Shown: positions 37,090-46,622, counted from the first letter of the stretch. The stretch: 64,000 nt of DNA from an uncultured Flavobacteriales bacterium (GCA_905478765.1 CAJQJY010000003.1:136488-200487), one strand, 5' to 3'. The notes: generated by a model not told the origin, from the letters alone. Program-made: numbers and translations.

Positions 37090-39438
37090 ATGTTAAAACA
37101 CTTTACTCTTCTAGTTATTACACTTTTTAGCTTTAATATTTTGGCGCAAAATAACTATACTATTAGTGGATATGTTCAGGATGAATCTTCAGGAGAGAAT
37201 CTAATTGGAGTATCTGTTTATGATAAGCAGACATATAAAGGAACTGCAAGTAATCAATACGGATTCTATTCTTTAACACTTCCTCAAGGAGATTATGTAA
37301 TTATATATTCATTTATTGGATATACATCAATTACTAAAAACATTACTTTAGATAAGAATACTAGGTTAAACGTGTCATTAACTAGTGATGCAATAATTAA
37401 AGAAGAGGTGATTATTACTGGTGAAAGGTTAGATGAAAATGTGAGTAGTTCCAATATGAGTCAAGCCAAGATTGAAGTTAATAATATTAAACAGTTACCC
37501 GTAATACTAGGAGAGGTTGATATTATGAAAGCTGCACAACTATTACCAGGAATACAGTCTGGTGGAGAAGGTAACTCAGGACTTTATGTAAGAGGTGGTG
37601 GTCCTGATCAAAACTTAATATTACTTGATGAAGCAGTGGTCTATAATGCTGCACATCTTTTTGGATTTTTCTCAGTATTTAATGCAGATGCTATAAAAGA
37701 TATTAATATTATTAAAGGAGGCATGCCTGCAGAATATGGTGGGAGGCTATCTTCTGTATTAGATATTAGTATGAAAGATGGTAACAATAAAAAATATGAA
37801 ATAGCCGGTGGTATTGGCTTATTATCATCACGTTTAACAATTGAAGGACCTATTCAGAAAGATAAGAGTTCATTTATTGTTTCAGGCAGAAGAACTTATA
37901 TTGATGTATTGTCAAAGCCATTTATGTCCAAGGACAGTCCATTTAACGGTTCAGGTTATTATTTTTATGATCTAACAACAAAAATTAATTATAGGATATC
38001 AGATAAAGACCGTTTATATCTAAGTGGTTATTTTGGAAGAGATGTTTTTAATTTTGGCAATACAGATAATGGTATTGGAATTGAAATACCTTGGGGAAAT
38101 GCTACTACTTCATTAAGATGGAATCATTTATTTAATGATAAACTTTTTATGAATACATCATTAATCTTTTCAGATTATCGATTTGAATTTAATATTGCAC
38201 AAAGTGAATTTGAACTAAAAATATTCTCAGGAATTAATGATTGGAATACTAAAGTTGATTTTTTATATCAACCAAATCAAAGACATACTATTAAGTTTGG
38301 AAGCAACTATACTTATCACGAGTTTACCCCTGGTAATGCAAGTGGGAGATCTGGTGAGGTAGTATTTGAACCTGATGAAATATTCAAACAGTACTCTAAT
38401 GAAGGTGCTTTGTACTTGTCAGATGATTTTGAGGTTTCTGAGGCACTAAAAATACATGCAGGATTTCGTTATTCTTCTTTTCAACATAGTGGTTATATAA
38501 GTTTTCGTGATTATGTGAAAAATGATTTTACTGCAAACAAAGATAATTACAGACATATTGAGCCTAGACTTTCATTTAGGTATAGGTTAAACACTTCAAG
38601 TTCTATTAAAGGTGCATATACTCAGAACTATCAATATATTCACTTAGCTTCAACTTCAAGTGTAAGTTTACCAACAGATCTTTGGGTTCCAAGCTCTGAA
38701 GTTATAGAACCAAAGTTTGCTGATCAGTATGCCTTAGGTTATTTTAAGAATTTAAAAGATAATATGTATGAGGCCTCAGTTGAAGCTTATTATAAAGAGA
38801 TGACTAATCTACTTGAATATAAGGAAGGTGTGTTGCCTGAAGATAATACTAATTCAAGTAGTGATGATGCATTTGCTTTTGGTGATGGAGATTCCTATGG
38901 AATAGAATTGTTAATAAAAAAGAATAAAGGTAAAACAACGGGATGGATAGGCTATACCCTATCAAAAACAACAAGATATTTTGATGAAGTTAATGATGGT
39001 ATTGCATTTCCTGCTAAATACGACAGAAGACATGATTTATCTATTACAGCTACTCATAAATTATCTGATAAATGGTTACTAAGTAGTGTTTTTGTGTATG
39101 CTACCGGAAATGCCATAACACTTCCTAATGAACGATATGTAATAGGTGAAAATGTTTATACAGAGTTTACTTCTAGAAATGGCTTTAGAATGAATCCTTA
39201 TCACAGGCTTGATATAGGAGCAACATATACTCCTAAGAAAAAGAAGAAATTCCAATCTTCATGGAATTTCTCAATATATAATCTATATAGTCGAAAAAAT
39301 CCTTATTTTATTTATTTCGCATTAGAAGCAAATGATGGTGAAGATGGAAGTTTTGAAGAAGGCAATGTAACTCCAAAAGCCTATCAGGTTTCTATTTTCC
39401 CAATTTTACCATCTGTTACTTGGAATTTTAACTTTTAA
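37090..39438 (+). CDS. TonB-dependent receptor with carboxypeptidase-like N-terminal domain
   Basis: The 782-aa protein has a signal peptide ending FNILAQ, a CarboxypepD_reg-like domain (ISGYVQDESSGENLIGVSV at about 25-43), then a TonB plug (LPGIQSGGEGNSGLYVRGGG, LLDEAVVYN, IIKGGMPAEYGGRLSSVLD) and a 22-strand barrel ending VTWNFNF. It should import a substrate through the outer membrane using TonB energy. The substrate is unknown. The DUF4249 lipoprotein gene begins 3 nt later, a pairing common in Bacteroidetes. Confidence 0.93.
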   Translation: MLKHFTLLVITLFSFNILAQNNYTISGYVQDESSGENLIGVSVYDKQTYKGTASNQYGFYSLTLPQGDYVIIYSFIGYTSITKNITLDKNTRLNVSLTSDAIIKEEVIITGERLDENVSSSNMSQAKIEVNNIKQLPVILGEVDIMKAAQLLPGIQSGGEGNSGLYVRGGGPDQNLILLDEAVVYNAAHLFGFFSVFNADAIKDINIIKGGMPAEYGGRLSSVLDISMKDGNNKKYEIAGGIGLLSSRLTIEGPIQKDKSSFIVSGRRTYIDVLSKPFMSKDSPFNGSGYYFYDLTTKINYRISDKDRLYLSGYFGRDVFNFGNTDNGIGIEIPWGNATTSLRWNHLFNDKLFMNTSLIFSDYRFEFNIAQSEFELKIFSGINDWNTKVDFLYQPNQRHTIKFGSNYTYHEFTPGNASGRSGEVVFEPDEIFKQYSNEGALYLSDDFEVSEALKIHAGFRYSSFQHSGYISFRDYVKNDFTANKDNYRHIEPRLSFRYRLNTSSSIKGAYTQNYQYIHLASTSSVSLPTDLWVPSSEVIEPKFADQYALGYFKNLKDNMYEASVEAYYKEMTNLLEYKEGVLPEDNTNSSSDDAFAFGDGDSYGIELLIKKNKGKTTGWIGYTLSKTTRYFDEVNDGIAFPAKYDRRHDLSITATHKLSDKWLLSSVFVYATGNAITLPNERYVIGENVYTEFTSRNGFRMNPYHRLDIGATYTPKKKKKFQSSWNFSIYNLYSRKNPYFIYFALEANDGEDGSFEEGNVTPKAYQVSIFPILPSVTWNFNF

Positions 39439-39441
39439 ATT

Positions 39442-40491
39442 ATGAAAAGATACTTATATTTTATTTCATTTATACTTTTTTCTTGTCAAGATGAGATTAC
39501 ATTAGATTTACCACAAGCTGAAATTAAATTAGTAGTAGAAGCTACCATTGAACAGGGATATCCTCCATATGTTATTTTAACAACGAATCAAGGTTATTTT
39601 GATCCAATAAACAGTGGAACATTTTCTAATATATTTGTAACTGATGTAGAATCTATTAAAGTATTTTATAAAGATGATAACGATTTTGTAGTAGAAAGTA
39701 AGGATCTAGAACTTATTCCTGCTGATTTAACTGAAGAAATCACAGGAGAGTCTTTTCCAATTTATACGGTACTTAATGATATCGGAGAATTTTTAGATAC
39801 AACAACTAATAATTATAATTTTAGCCAGGCTGGTAGAACCTATTACTTAGAAATAGTTTGGAATAATCAGATAATCACTTCAGAAACCACAATACCTAAT
39901 CCAACTCCACTTGACTGTCTTTGGGTAGAGCAAAGTGAAACCGCTGAAAAAGACTTTAAATGTGATATAAGAGCATTATATTCTGATCCAGCAGAAGTTC
40001 AAAATAATATTTTGATTAAAAGTAAAAGGATTCAGCATTATGAAAGAAATAAAGAAGATACCACTTCTTGTTTTGTTGAGAATAATAAAGATCCCATATT
40101 GAAATTAGTTGATGCAGGTTCAGACATCTTAATTAATGGCCAATCTTTTGAAACCTATTTTCCACGACCAAGTGACAATGGTTTTCCTACTGGAAGTTAC
40201 AATACATTCCATACTAAAGTTTGTGATGATGATACGATAGAATTTAAAAAGGATATAGTTTTAATCAAGTTTTGTCAGATAGATGAACCTTCATTGAAAT
40301 TCTGGAGAGGATTAGTAAGGCAAGCAGGTACAAATGGTAATCCATTTGCAGAACCTTTAAATCTACAAAGTAATATTAATGGAGGATTAGGTGTATTTAC
40401 TGGTTATGGAGCTGTTTATTATAAAGTTCCTATTATTAAAGGTACTACAATTGACTCTGTATATTCACCAAACATAATAGATATATTTTAA
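39442..40491 (+). CDS. DUF4249 lipoprotein
   Basis: The 349-aa protein has a signal peptide with lipobox LFSC (Cys at about 15), followed by the DUF4249 pattern: LVVEATIEQGYPPYVILTTN, a fibronectin-like beta region (YYLEIVWNNQIITSETTIPNP), and FWRGLVRQAGTNGNPFAEP near the end. DUF4249 proteins are outer-membrane-anchored partners encoded after TonB receptors in Bacteroidetes, so a role in substrate capture or receptor assembly is inferred. Confidence 0.88.
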   Translation: MKRYLYFISFILFSCQDEITLDLPQAEIKLVVEATIEQGYPPYVILTTNQGYFDPINSGTFSNIFVTDVESIKVFYKDDNDFVVESKDLELIPADLTEEITGESFPIYTVLNDIGEFLDTTTNNYNFSQAGRTYYLEIVWNNQIITSETTIPNPTPLDCLWVEQSETAEKDFKCDIRALYSDPAEVQNNILIKSKRIQHYERNKEDTTSCFVENNKDPILKLVDAGSDILINGQSFETYFPRPSDNGFPTGSYNTFHTKVCDDDTIEFKKDIVLIKFCQIDEPSLKFWRGLVRQAGTNGNPFAEPLNLQSNINGGLGVFTGYGAVYYKVPIIKGTTIDSVYSPNIIDIF

Positions 40492-40509
40492 TTTTACAAA
40501 AAAAAGAAA

Positions 40510-41457
40510 ATGAAAGAAGATTTAGAAAAAGTAGATGTTTTAATTATTGGATCAGGACCTGCAGGCTATACTGCTGCAATTTATGCAGCTCGTGCTGATA
40601 TGAAACCTGTTGTTATTCAAGGCTTGCAGCCTGGGGGACAATTAACTACTACTACTGATGTAGATAATTACCCAGGATATAAAGACGGAATTACAGGTCC
40701 AGAGATGATGGAAGACTTTAAAGCGCAAGCAGAACGTTTTGGTACTGATACAAGGTGGGGAATGGTAACTAAAGTTGATTTTTCTGAGCGTCCATTTAAA
40801 GTAGAAATAGATGAAAAAGATCATATTTTAGCTGAAACAGTAATTATTGCAACAGGAGCATCAGCAAAGTGGTTAGGAATGGAAGATGAAAAAAGATTGA
40901 ATGGCTATGGTGTATCAGCTTGCGCAACATGTGATGGGTTTTTCTACAAAGGAAAAGAAGTTGTAGTAGTGGGTGCTGGAGATACAGCTGCTGAAGAAGC
41001 AACTTATTTGGCTAAAATGTGTACTAAAGTAACTATGCTTGTGCGAAAGGATAAAATGCGTGCATCAAAAGCAATGCAGCACAGGGTTTTTAACACAGCA
41101 AACTTAGAAGTGCTTTTCAATCATAATACAAAAAGTATTAATGGTGAACCAGGTCCTGTTGGAGTAGAAAGTATAACAGCTGTAAATAATATTTCAAATG
41201 AAGAAATAGTTATTCCTGCTTCAGGGTTTTTTGTTGCTATTGGTCACAAACCAAATAGTGATTTATTTAAAGGTCAGTTGGAAATGGATGATTCAGGTTA
41301 TTTAATCATTGAGCCTGGAACTTCAAAGACAAAAATACCAGGAGTGTTTGCTGCAGGTGATATTGCTGATCATGTTTACCGTCAAGCAGTTACATCAGCA
41401 GGAACTGGCTGTATGGCAGCCTTAGATGCTGAGCGATTTTTAGCTGATCAAGAATAA
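40510..41457 (+). CDS. trxB: Thioredoxin-disulfide reductase
   Basis: The 315-aa flavoprotein has the FAD motif GSGPAG at 14-19, the redox-active CATC (C138 and C141) in SACATCDGFFYKG, the NADPH motif GAGDTA at about 155-160 and the C-terminal FAD loop FAAGDIADHVYRQAVTSAGTG. It reduces thioredoxin with NADPH. The gene sits 18 nt after the DUF4249 gene and is followed by a strong terminator. Confidence 0.96.
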   Translation: MKEDLEKVDVLIIGSGPAGYTAAIYAARADMKPVVIQGLQPGGQLTTTTDVDNYPGYKDGITGPEMMEDFKAQAERFGTDTRWGMVTKVDFSERPFKVEIDEKDHILAETVIIATGASAKWLGMEDEKRLNGYGVSACATCDGFFYKGKEVVVVGAGDTAAEEATYLAKMCTKVTMLVRKDKMRASKAMQHRVFNTANLEVLFNHNTKSINGEPGPVGVESITAVNNISNEEIVIPASGFFVAIGHKPNSDLFKGQLEMDDSGYLIIEPGTSKTKIPGVFAAGDIADHVYRQAVTSAGTGCMAALDAERFLADQE

Positions 41458-41480
41458 CAAATCATATTTAATCTGTTAAA

Positions 41481-41507
41481 GCCTCTGTGTATACAGGGGC
41501 TTTTTTT
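41481..41507 (+). terminator. Rho-independent terminator after trxB
   Basis: An 8-bp stem (GCCTCTGT/ACAGGGGC, 41481-41488 with 41493-41500, one G-U pair) has loop GTAT and is followed by seven T. It lies directly upstream of the recQ promoter box. Confidence 0.9.
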
Positions 41508-41508
41508 A

Positions 41509-41516
41509 TATCTTTG
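41509..41516 (+). promoter_or_regulatory. TAnnTTTG -7 box for recQ
   Basis: Reads TATCTTTG, 6 nt before the ATG at 41523, immediately after the trxB terminator. It rules out the longer in-frame start at 41487 and implies a leaderless or near-leaderless mRNA. Confidence 0.62.
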
Positions 41517-41522
41517 AATTTC

Positions 41523-43424
41523 ATGAATGCAGTTGAAGTACTTATAAAATATTGGGGTCACACTAGTTTCCGTTTAAAACAAGAGGAAATTATTAATTCC
41601 GTAATTGCTAAAAAAGATACTTTAGCTTTACTTCCTACAGGAGGTGGAAAATCAATATGCTACCAAGTACCTGCTTTGTTGAATGACGGAATTTGTATTG
41701 TTATCTCACCTTTAATTGCCTTAATGAACGATCAAGTTCGGTTTTTAAAATCTAAAGGAATAAAATCAGTTGCTATCACTAGTAATATGCATTTTACTGA
41801 AATAGATACTGCCCTGACAAATTGCATATATGGAGGTATTAAATTCCTTTATCTATCTCCAGAAAAATTACAAAACGAATTAGTTCGGACTCGAATTAAT
41901 GAAATGAATGTGAACCTTATAACTGTTGATGAAGCACATTGTATTTCAGAATGGGGACACAATTTTAGACCCGCTTTTAGGCATATTAATGAAATAAGAG
42001 AAATAATTCCTAACATTCCTGTTTTAGCACTTACTGCCACTGCCACAGCTTCTGTTATCTATGATATACAGGAAAGTTTAAATTTTAAAGAGCAAAACTT
42101 GATTCAATCCTCTTTCTATAGAAGTAACCTGAGTTATGTAGTTGATAATGTAGAGGATAAAAAATCAAGACTTATAAAGCTTTTAGATAAAATTAAAAGT
42201 TCAGTTATCATTTATGTTGGAAGTAGAAAAGCTGCCAAAGAAACCACTCAATTCTTAGTTGAAAACAAATTTTCTGCCAATTTCTATCATGGAGGGCTTT
42301 CTGCAAAAATTAGAGACGATAGGCAAGAAAGTTGGACAAAGAACCAAACCAGAATAATGGTTGCTACCAATGCCTTTGGAATGGGAATTGATAAAACAGA
42401 CGTGAAACTTGTTGTACATATTGATCTTCCATCCACAATTGAAGCTTACTTTCAAGAGGCGGGTAGAGCTGGTAGAAATGGCGAAACTGCATATGCATTT
42501 CTACTGGCAAATAGTAATGATATTAGAAAACAAGAGGAATTATTAAGCCTTAGATATTCTAGTATTAATGATATAATAAAGTGTTATCAAGATATTGCAA
42601 ATTTCTTACAAATAGCAGAGGGAGTTTTACCTATTGAACCAATACCTTTTAATATTGTAAAATTTAGCGAAAGGTATAAGACAACTTATTTAAAAACTTT
42701 TAACATATTAAAATATTTAGAAAAAGAAGAGCTCTTTAAAATCTCAGATACAATGCATACTCCTTCTAAATTAATAATGAATGTAAATAATTCCGAGCTT
42801 TATAAGTTTCAGATTTCTAATAAATATTATGATAGATTTATAAAGATACTTTTAAGGTCTTATAGAAATTTATTCCATAATTATGTATTTATAAATGAAC
42901 TACAACTAGCTGAAAGATATAATTCAGATGTTACAGAAGTAAAGCGTTTATTAATAAAACTTCAACAGTTAGAAATTGTAAAATATCAAGAGCAAAACAG
43001 TAATCCACATCTTACTTTTATTAAAGCCAGAAAAGATGTTGAATCCTTACAGTTAAATGAGTTAAAATTGGAAAAGAGAAAAGAGTATGAAAAGAATAAA
43101 CTTAATAGAATATCTGACTACATAAATACTAAGAAAACATGTAGAAGTAAAATATTACTTCATTATTTTGGTGAAGAAAATTCAGAAACATGTGGAGTTT
43201 GTGATGTTTGTGTTATTTATAAAAGAAAAAATATTAAGGATAAAGAATTTTTAAGAATCTCAAATAAGATTAAGGAATATCTACAAGTGAAAGAACATTC
43301 TTTAGAAGAAATATGCACTTTATTTCCAAATACAAACGAGCAAGAAATTACAAATATTCTTAATTTTTTATTTGGTAATGATAAGATTGGAAAGTACGGA
43401 AACAAATACCAATGGATAGGATAA
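41523..43424 (+). CDS. recQ: RecQ-family ATP-dependent DNA helicase, zinc cluster near C-terminus
   Basis: The 633-aa superfamily 2 helicase has Walker A PTGGGKS (38-44, K43), a DEAH box in VDEAHCISEWGHNFRP, and motif V/VI segments MVATNAFGMGIDKTDV and QEAGRAGRNGE. The four zinc-type cysteines (C540, C557, C560, C563 in KTCRSKILLHYFG...CGVCDVC) lie about 200 residues after the helicase core, beyond a winged-helix-like stretch. In E. coli RecQ they come before the winged helix. No HRDC domain is recognised. It unwinds DNA in recombination and repair. Confidence 0.9.
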   Translation: MNAVEVLIKYWGHTSFRLKQEEIINSVIAKKDTLALLPTGGGKSICYQVPALLNDGICIVISPLIALMNDQVRFLKSKGIKSVAITSNMHFTEIDTALTNCIYGGIKFLYLSPEKLQNELVRTRINEMNVNLITVDEAHCISEWGHNFRPAFRHINEIREIIPNIPVLALTATATASVIYDIQESLNFKEQNLIQSSFYRSNLSYVVDNVEDKKSRLIKLLDKIKSSVIIYVGSRKAAKETTQFLVENKFSANFYHGGLSAKIRDDRQESWTKNQTRIMVATNAFGMGIDKTDVKLVVHIDLPSTIEAYFQEAGRAGRNGETAYAFLLANSNDIRKQEELLSLRYSSINDIIKCYQDIANFLQIAEGVLPIEPIPFNIVKFSERYKTTYLKTFNILKYLEKEELFKISDTMHTPSKLIMNVNNSELYKFQISNKYYDRFIKILLRSYRNLFHNYVFINELQLAERYNSDVTEVKRLLIKLQQLEIVKYQEQNSNPHLTFIKARKDVESLQLNELKLEKRKEYEKNKLNRISDYINTKKTCRSKILLHYFGEENSETCGVCDVCVIYKRKNIKDKEFLRISNKIKEYLQVKEHSLEEICTLFPNTNEQEITNILNFLFGNDKIGKYGNKYQWIG

Positions 43425-43441
43425 GGATTAATTAACATTTA

Positions 43442-43449
43442 TAAATTTG
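43442..43449 (+). promoter_or_regulatory. TAnnTTTG -7 box for fmt
   Basis: Reads TAAATTTG and lies only 4 nt before the ATG at 43454, so the transcript can have almost no leader. Confidence 0.62.
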
Positions 43450-43453
43450 TAAT

Positions 43454-44434
43454 ATGAAAATTATATTTTTTGGAACTCCAAATTTTGCTGCAACTAACCT
43501 AAAATACTTGTTAGAAAAAGAGTTCGAATTTGTTGCTATTGTAACCCCTCCTGATAGTAGAAAAGGAAGAGGAAAACAACTTAAACCTTGTGCAGTAAAA
43601 GAGGTAGGAATAGAAAATAATATTCCTGTTTTACAGCCTTTAAAATTAAGAGATGAAGAATTTATTGAAGAGTTAAAATACTATAATGCTGATTTATTTG
43701 TTGTAGTAGCTTTTAGAATGTTACCAGAAAAAGTGTGGAGTATACCAAAACTAGGGACAATAAATTTACACACTTCCCTCCTTCCTAATTACAGAGGTGC
43801 AGCACCAATAAATTGGGTGCTAATTAATGGTGAAAACCAAACAGGAATAACCACTTTTTTTATTGACAATAATATTGATTCTGGAGAAATTATACTTCAA
43901 GAAAAAATAGAGTTAACTAATAATACCACTGCTGCAGAACTTCATAATACATTAATGATTAATGGAAGTAAACTATTAACTAATACTTTAGAGATCATCA
44001 GAGATGGAGATGTTACAATAAATGCTCAAATTCTTACTTCAGAAATGAGGGAAGCACCAAAAATAACCAAAGAAATGCTTAAAATTGATTGGGGAAGATC
44101 TGCTAATGATATACACAATTTAATTAGAGGACTCTCCCCTTTTTTAGATAGCCAAACAAAACTAAAAGATGTTGCTACTTGTCCTTCTGCCTTTTTTATT
44201 CTCCAAGATGAGAAAGGAGTCCAAAAGAGAATTAAAATACATTTAAGCTCGGTTATTAAGTCAGATTCAAAAAAACTTACAAGCATTAAAACAGATAATA
44301 AATCTTATTTAAATATTGTAACTTCAAATAATGAAATCTCTATTTTAAATTTACAAGTTGAAGGAAAGAATTCTATGTCTATTCAGCAATTTTTACAAGG
44401 GAATAAAATCACTAATAACCATAGAGTATTATGA
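43454..44434 (+). CDS. fmt: Methionyl-tRNA formyltransferase
   Basis: The 326-aa protein begins with KIIFFGTPNFAATNL and has the formyl-donor site in NLHTSLLPNYRGAAPINWVLINGE, followed by TGITTFFIDNNIDSGEI and the Fmt C-terminal domain. It formylates initiator Met-tRNA. The length is normal. Its stop overlaps the trmH start as ATGA. Confidence 0.96.
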   Translation: MKIIFFGTPNFAATNLKYLLEKEFEFVAIVTPPDSRKGRGKQLKPCAVKEVGIENNIPVLQPLKLRDEEFIEELKYYNADLFVVVAFRMLPEKVWSIPKLGTINLHTSLLPNYRGAAPINWVLINGENQTGITTFFIDNNIDSGEIILQEKIELTNNTTAAELHNTLMINGSKLLTNTLEIIRDGDVTINAQILTSEMREAPKITKEMLKIDWGRSANDIHNLIRGLSPFLDSQTKLKDVATCPSAFFILQDEKGVQKRIKIHLSSVIKSDSKKLTSIKTDNKSYLNIVTSNNEISILNLQVEGKNSMSIQQFLQGNKITNNHRVL

Positions 44435-45129
44435 GTAAATTAACTCATGATTTAGTTGAATATCTTAAAGGTTTTGTAGTTGATGAAAGAAGAATTCTAT
44501 TTGAAGAAAAAATTCAACAAAGAACAAAACACATTACTGTTGTTTTAGAGAATATCTTTCAAGGCAGAAACATCTCTGCATCAATAAGGTCAGCTGATTG
44601 CTTTGGAATACAAGATGTTAATATTATTGAAAATGACAATATTTTTAATGATGATTCAGAAGTATCAATGGGTGCTGAAAAATGGATTACTACCAAAAGG
44701 TTCAATAAACTGAAGCGTAACAGTATTGAAGCCATCAAAAAGTTAAAAGCTGAAGGCTACCAAATTATTGCAACCACACCACATAATACTAACTGCACAC
44801 TTTATGACTTAGATGTTATAAGTCAGAAAACTGCAATAATCTTTGGTGCGGAAGTGAATGGGTGTAGCCAAGAAACCCTGGAATTAGCCGATATAAGAAT
44901 GAAGATTCCAATGTATGGTTTTACAGAAAGTTTTAATATTTCAGTATCAGTTTCACTATGTTTACAGCACCTTACTTATAAGATGAGAAACAGTAATATT
45001 GATTGGAGATTATCAGAAATAGAGAAAGATGAAGTTCTATTGCAATGGCTTAGAAATAGTATAAAATCCTCTACACAAATAGAAGAAGATTATTTAAAGA
45101 AATTGAAAAAAAATAATTCATATATTTAA
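44431..45129 (+). CDS. trmH: TrmH-family RNA 2'-O-methyltransferase
   Basis: The 232-aa SPOUT-fold protein has the three TrmH motifs: the first near NIFQGRNISASIRSADCFG, the second IIFGAEVNGCS and the third PMYGFTESFNISVSVSLCL. The N-terminal and C-terminal extensions resemble tRNA G18 2'-O-methyltransferase, the likely activity, though rRNA cannot be excluded. It is coupled to fmt by a 4-nt overlap and is followed 17 nt later by the bTHX gene. Confidence 0.9.
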   Translation: MSKLTHDLVEYLKGFVVDERRILFEEKIQQRTKHITVVLENIFQGRNISASIRSADCFGIQDVNIIENDNIFNDDSEVSMGAEKWITTKRFNKLKRNSIEAIKKLKAEGYQIIATTPHNTNCTLYDLDVISQKTAIIFGAEVNGCSQETLELADIRMKIPMYGFTESFNISVSVSLCLQHLTYKMRNSNIDWRLSEIEKDEVLLQWLRNSIKSSTQIEEDYLKKLKKNNSYI

Positions 45130-45146
45130 AGAAAATAAAATAGAGT

Positions 45147-45251
45147 ATGGGAAAAGGAGATAGAAAATCAAGAAAGGGTAAGATTTTTATGGGAACTTAT
45201 GGCGTTAAAAGGCCTAGGAAAACTGCTAAAGTGAGAGTTATTATTAAGTAA
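45147..45251 (+). CDS. Small ribosomal protein bTHX
   Basis: A 34-codon frame (ATG 45147, TAA 45249-45251) encodes a very basic peptide beginning MGKGDRKSRKGKIFMGTYG and continuing VKRPRK, the unmistakable bTHX pattern. The protein binds the head of the 30S subunit in Thermus and is encoded by many Bacteroidetes. After the TAA the same frame stays open for another 30 Lys-rich codons, suggesting an ancestral tail now cut off or read through. It is probably in the fmt-trmH transcription unit. Confidence 0.9.
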   Translation: MGKGDRKSRKGKIFMGTYGVKRPRKTAKVRVIIK

Positions 45252-45344
45252 AAGAAAACGGTACTTAAAAAAAAGGAAGTAGTAACAAAAGTTGCAACTA
45301 AAAAGAAAATGGAAACTAAAAAAACAGATGCAAAAAATCAATAA
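45252..45344 (+). other. In-frame Lys-rich tail downstream of the bTHX stop
   Basis: Directly after the bTHX stop, and in the same frame, 30 sense codons (KKTVLKKKEVVTKVATKKK and onward) run to a TAA at 45342-45344. Composition matches the Ala/Lys/Val-rich C-terminal extensions that bTHX homologues often carry. It is either a remnant after a nonsense mutation or reachable by readthrough. Confidence 0.6.
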
Positions 45345-45377
45345 TTTATTTCAAATAATAAACATAAATATTAAGAT

Positions 45378-46013
45378 TTAAGGTGCTAACCTTTCTTTAT
45401 TCCAAATATTTTTATCAAACTCATAAAGCAACCTATCATGTAACCTTGATGGTCTGCCCTGCCAAAACTCAATTTTAGAGGGTATAACACAATAACCACC
45501 CCAATGTAATGGTCTATCAATATTCTTACCTTTAAATGTACTTTCTAGCTTATTTAAATTATCCATAAAATCATAATATAAACCAATTGATGTACTTTGA
45601 TGACTTAACCATGCTCCCATCTGGCTTTCTCTAGGCCTATTTTTAAAATACTCATCAGAATCTTTTGGAGATATCTGTACTGCAATTCCCGTAATTCTAA
45701 CTTGCCTTTCTAATTCTGGCCAATAAAAATTTAATGAAACATTAGGGTTGCTTTTTATATCTAATGATTTTTTACTCTTGTAATTTGTAAAAAATGTAAA
45801 TCCTTTTTTATTTACTGATTTTAATAAAACTACCCTAGAAGAGGGTTTATTTTCTACAGACACTGTTGAAAGTATACAAGCATTTGCTTCATCTTTATTT
45901 AACTTTAATGCATCATCAAACCATTTTAAAAAGAAAGAAATAGGATTGTCTTCTAAATTCTTAAAATCAATTGATGATTTTTTATAATTAAGCCGTAAAT
46001 TCTTTAAATCCAT
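45378..46013 (-). CDS. pdxH: Pyridoxine/pyridoxamine 5'-phosphate oxidase
   Basis: The 211-aa FMN-dependent split-barrel protein shows RVVLLKSVNKKGFTFFTNY, SLNFYWPELERQVRITG and the C-terminal PdxH signature WQGRPSRLHDRLLYE. It oxidises pyridoxine or pyridoxamine phosphate to pyridoxal phosphate in the cytosol. Length and motifs are complete. It is transcribed divergently from yqgE. I see no perfect promoter box. Confidence 0.95.
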   Translation of the reverse strand: MDLKNLRLNYKKSSIDFKNLEDNPISFFLKWFDDALKLNKDEANACILSTVSVENKPSSRVVLLKSVNKKGFTFFTNYKSKKSLDIKSNPNVSLNFYWPELERQVRITGIAVQISPKDSDEYFKNRPRESQMGAWLSHQSTSIGLYYDFMDNLNKLESTFKGKNIDRPLHWGGYCVIPSKIEFWQGRPSRLHDRLLYEFDKNIWNKERLAP

Positions 46014-46070
46014 AAGTACTATTAAATTTCAAAATGTATATTTACAAAAGTTTTACAAATGTATTGAATT

Positions 46071-46622
46071 ATGCTTAAAGCCAAAAAAGGAAGATTATTA
46101 ATTTCTGAACCAACTTTAATTGACCCTGTTTTTTTTAAAAGTGTTGTTCTTCTTACTCATCATACATCTGACGAGAGTATTGGCCTTATCTTAAATCATC
46201 CAACTAAAATACATCTTAATGAAATTTTAAATAATATTCCATTAAGTGATTTTCCTGTTTATATTGGAGGGCCAGTTGAAAAAAACTCTATTCATTTTAT
46301 TCATACATTAGGAGATTTAATTCCAAATACAGAAAAAATAACAGATGGGCTTTATTGGGGGGGAGATTTTGACACTGTACTTTCTTTAATGACAAAGAAT
46401 GAAATCACAAAAGATAATATTCGTTTTTTTGCAGGTTATTCTGGTTGGGGAGAAAATCAACTAATTGAAGAAATTAGTGAAGATGGATGGATTATTAACA
46501 ATGCAAATAAAGACATTTGCATGCAATACTCTAAACCTACACTTTGGACTGAATTAATTAAAACACAAAACAGAAAATATGCTATCTGGGCTAATATGCC
46601 TAAAAATCCAAATTTAAATTAA
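46071..46622 (+). CDS. yqgE: YqgE/AlgH family protein (UPF0301)
   Basis: The 183-aa protein matches the family by KGRLLISEPTLIDPVFFKSVVLL near the N-terminus, GLILNHPT, VYIGGPV and FFAGYSGWGENQL. The molecular function of this widespread family is not established. A TATATTTA stretch at 46037-46044 may be a weak promoter box. The gene is convergent with comB. Confidence 0.93.
   Translation: MLKAKKGRLLISEPTLIDPVFFKSVVLLTHHTSDESIGLILNHPTKIHLNEILNNIPLSDFPVYIGGPVEKNSIHFIHTLGDLIPNTEKITDGLYWGGDFDTVLSLMTKNEITKDNIRFFAGYSGWGENQLIEEISEDGWIINNANKDICMQYSKPTLWTELIKTQNRKYAIWANMPKNPNLN

Noticed and set aside
41487-41522. In-frame upstream start for recQ adding 12 residues.
   Set aside because: This segment overlaps the trxB terminator stem and the recQ promoter box, so it cannot be translated from the recQ transcript.
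46037-46044. TATATTTA upstream of yqgE as a promoter box.
   Set aside because: The last base departs from the consensus and the distance to the ATG is longer than at most genes here, so I did not list it as a promoter.
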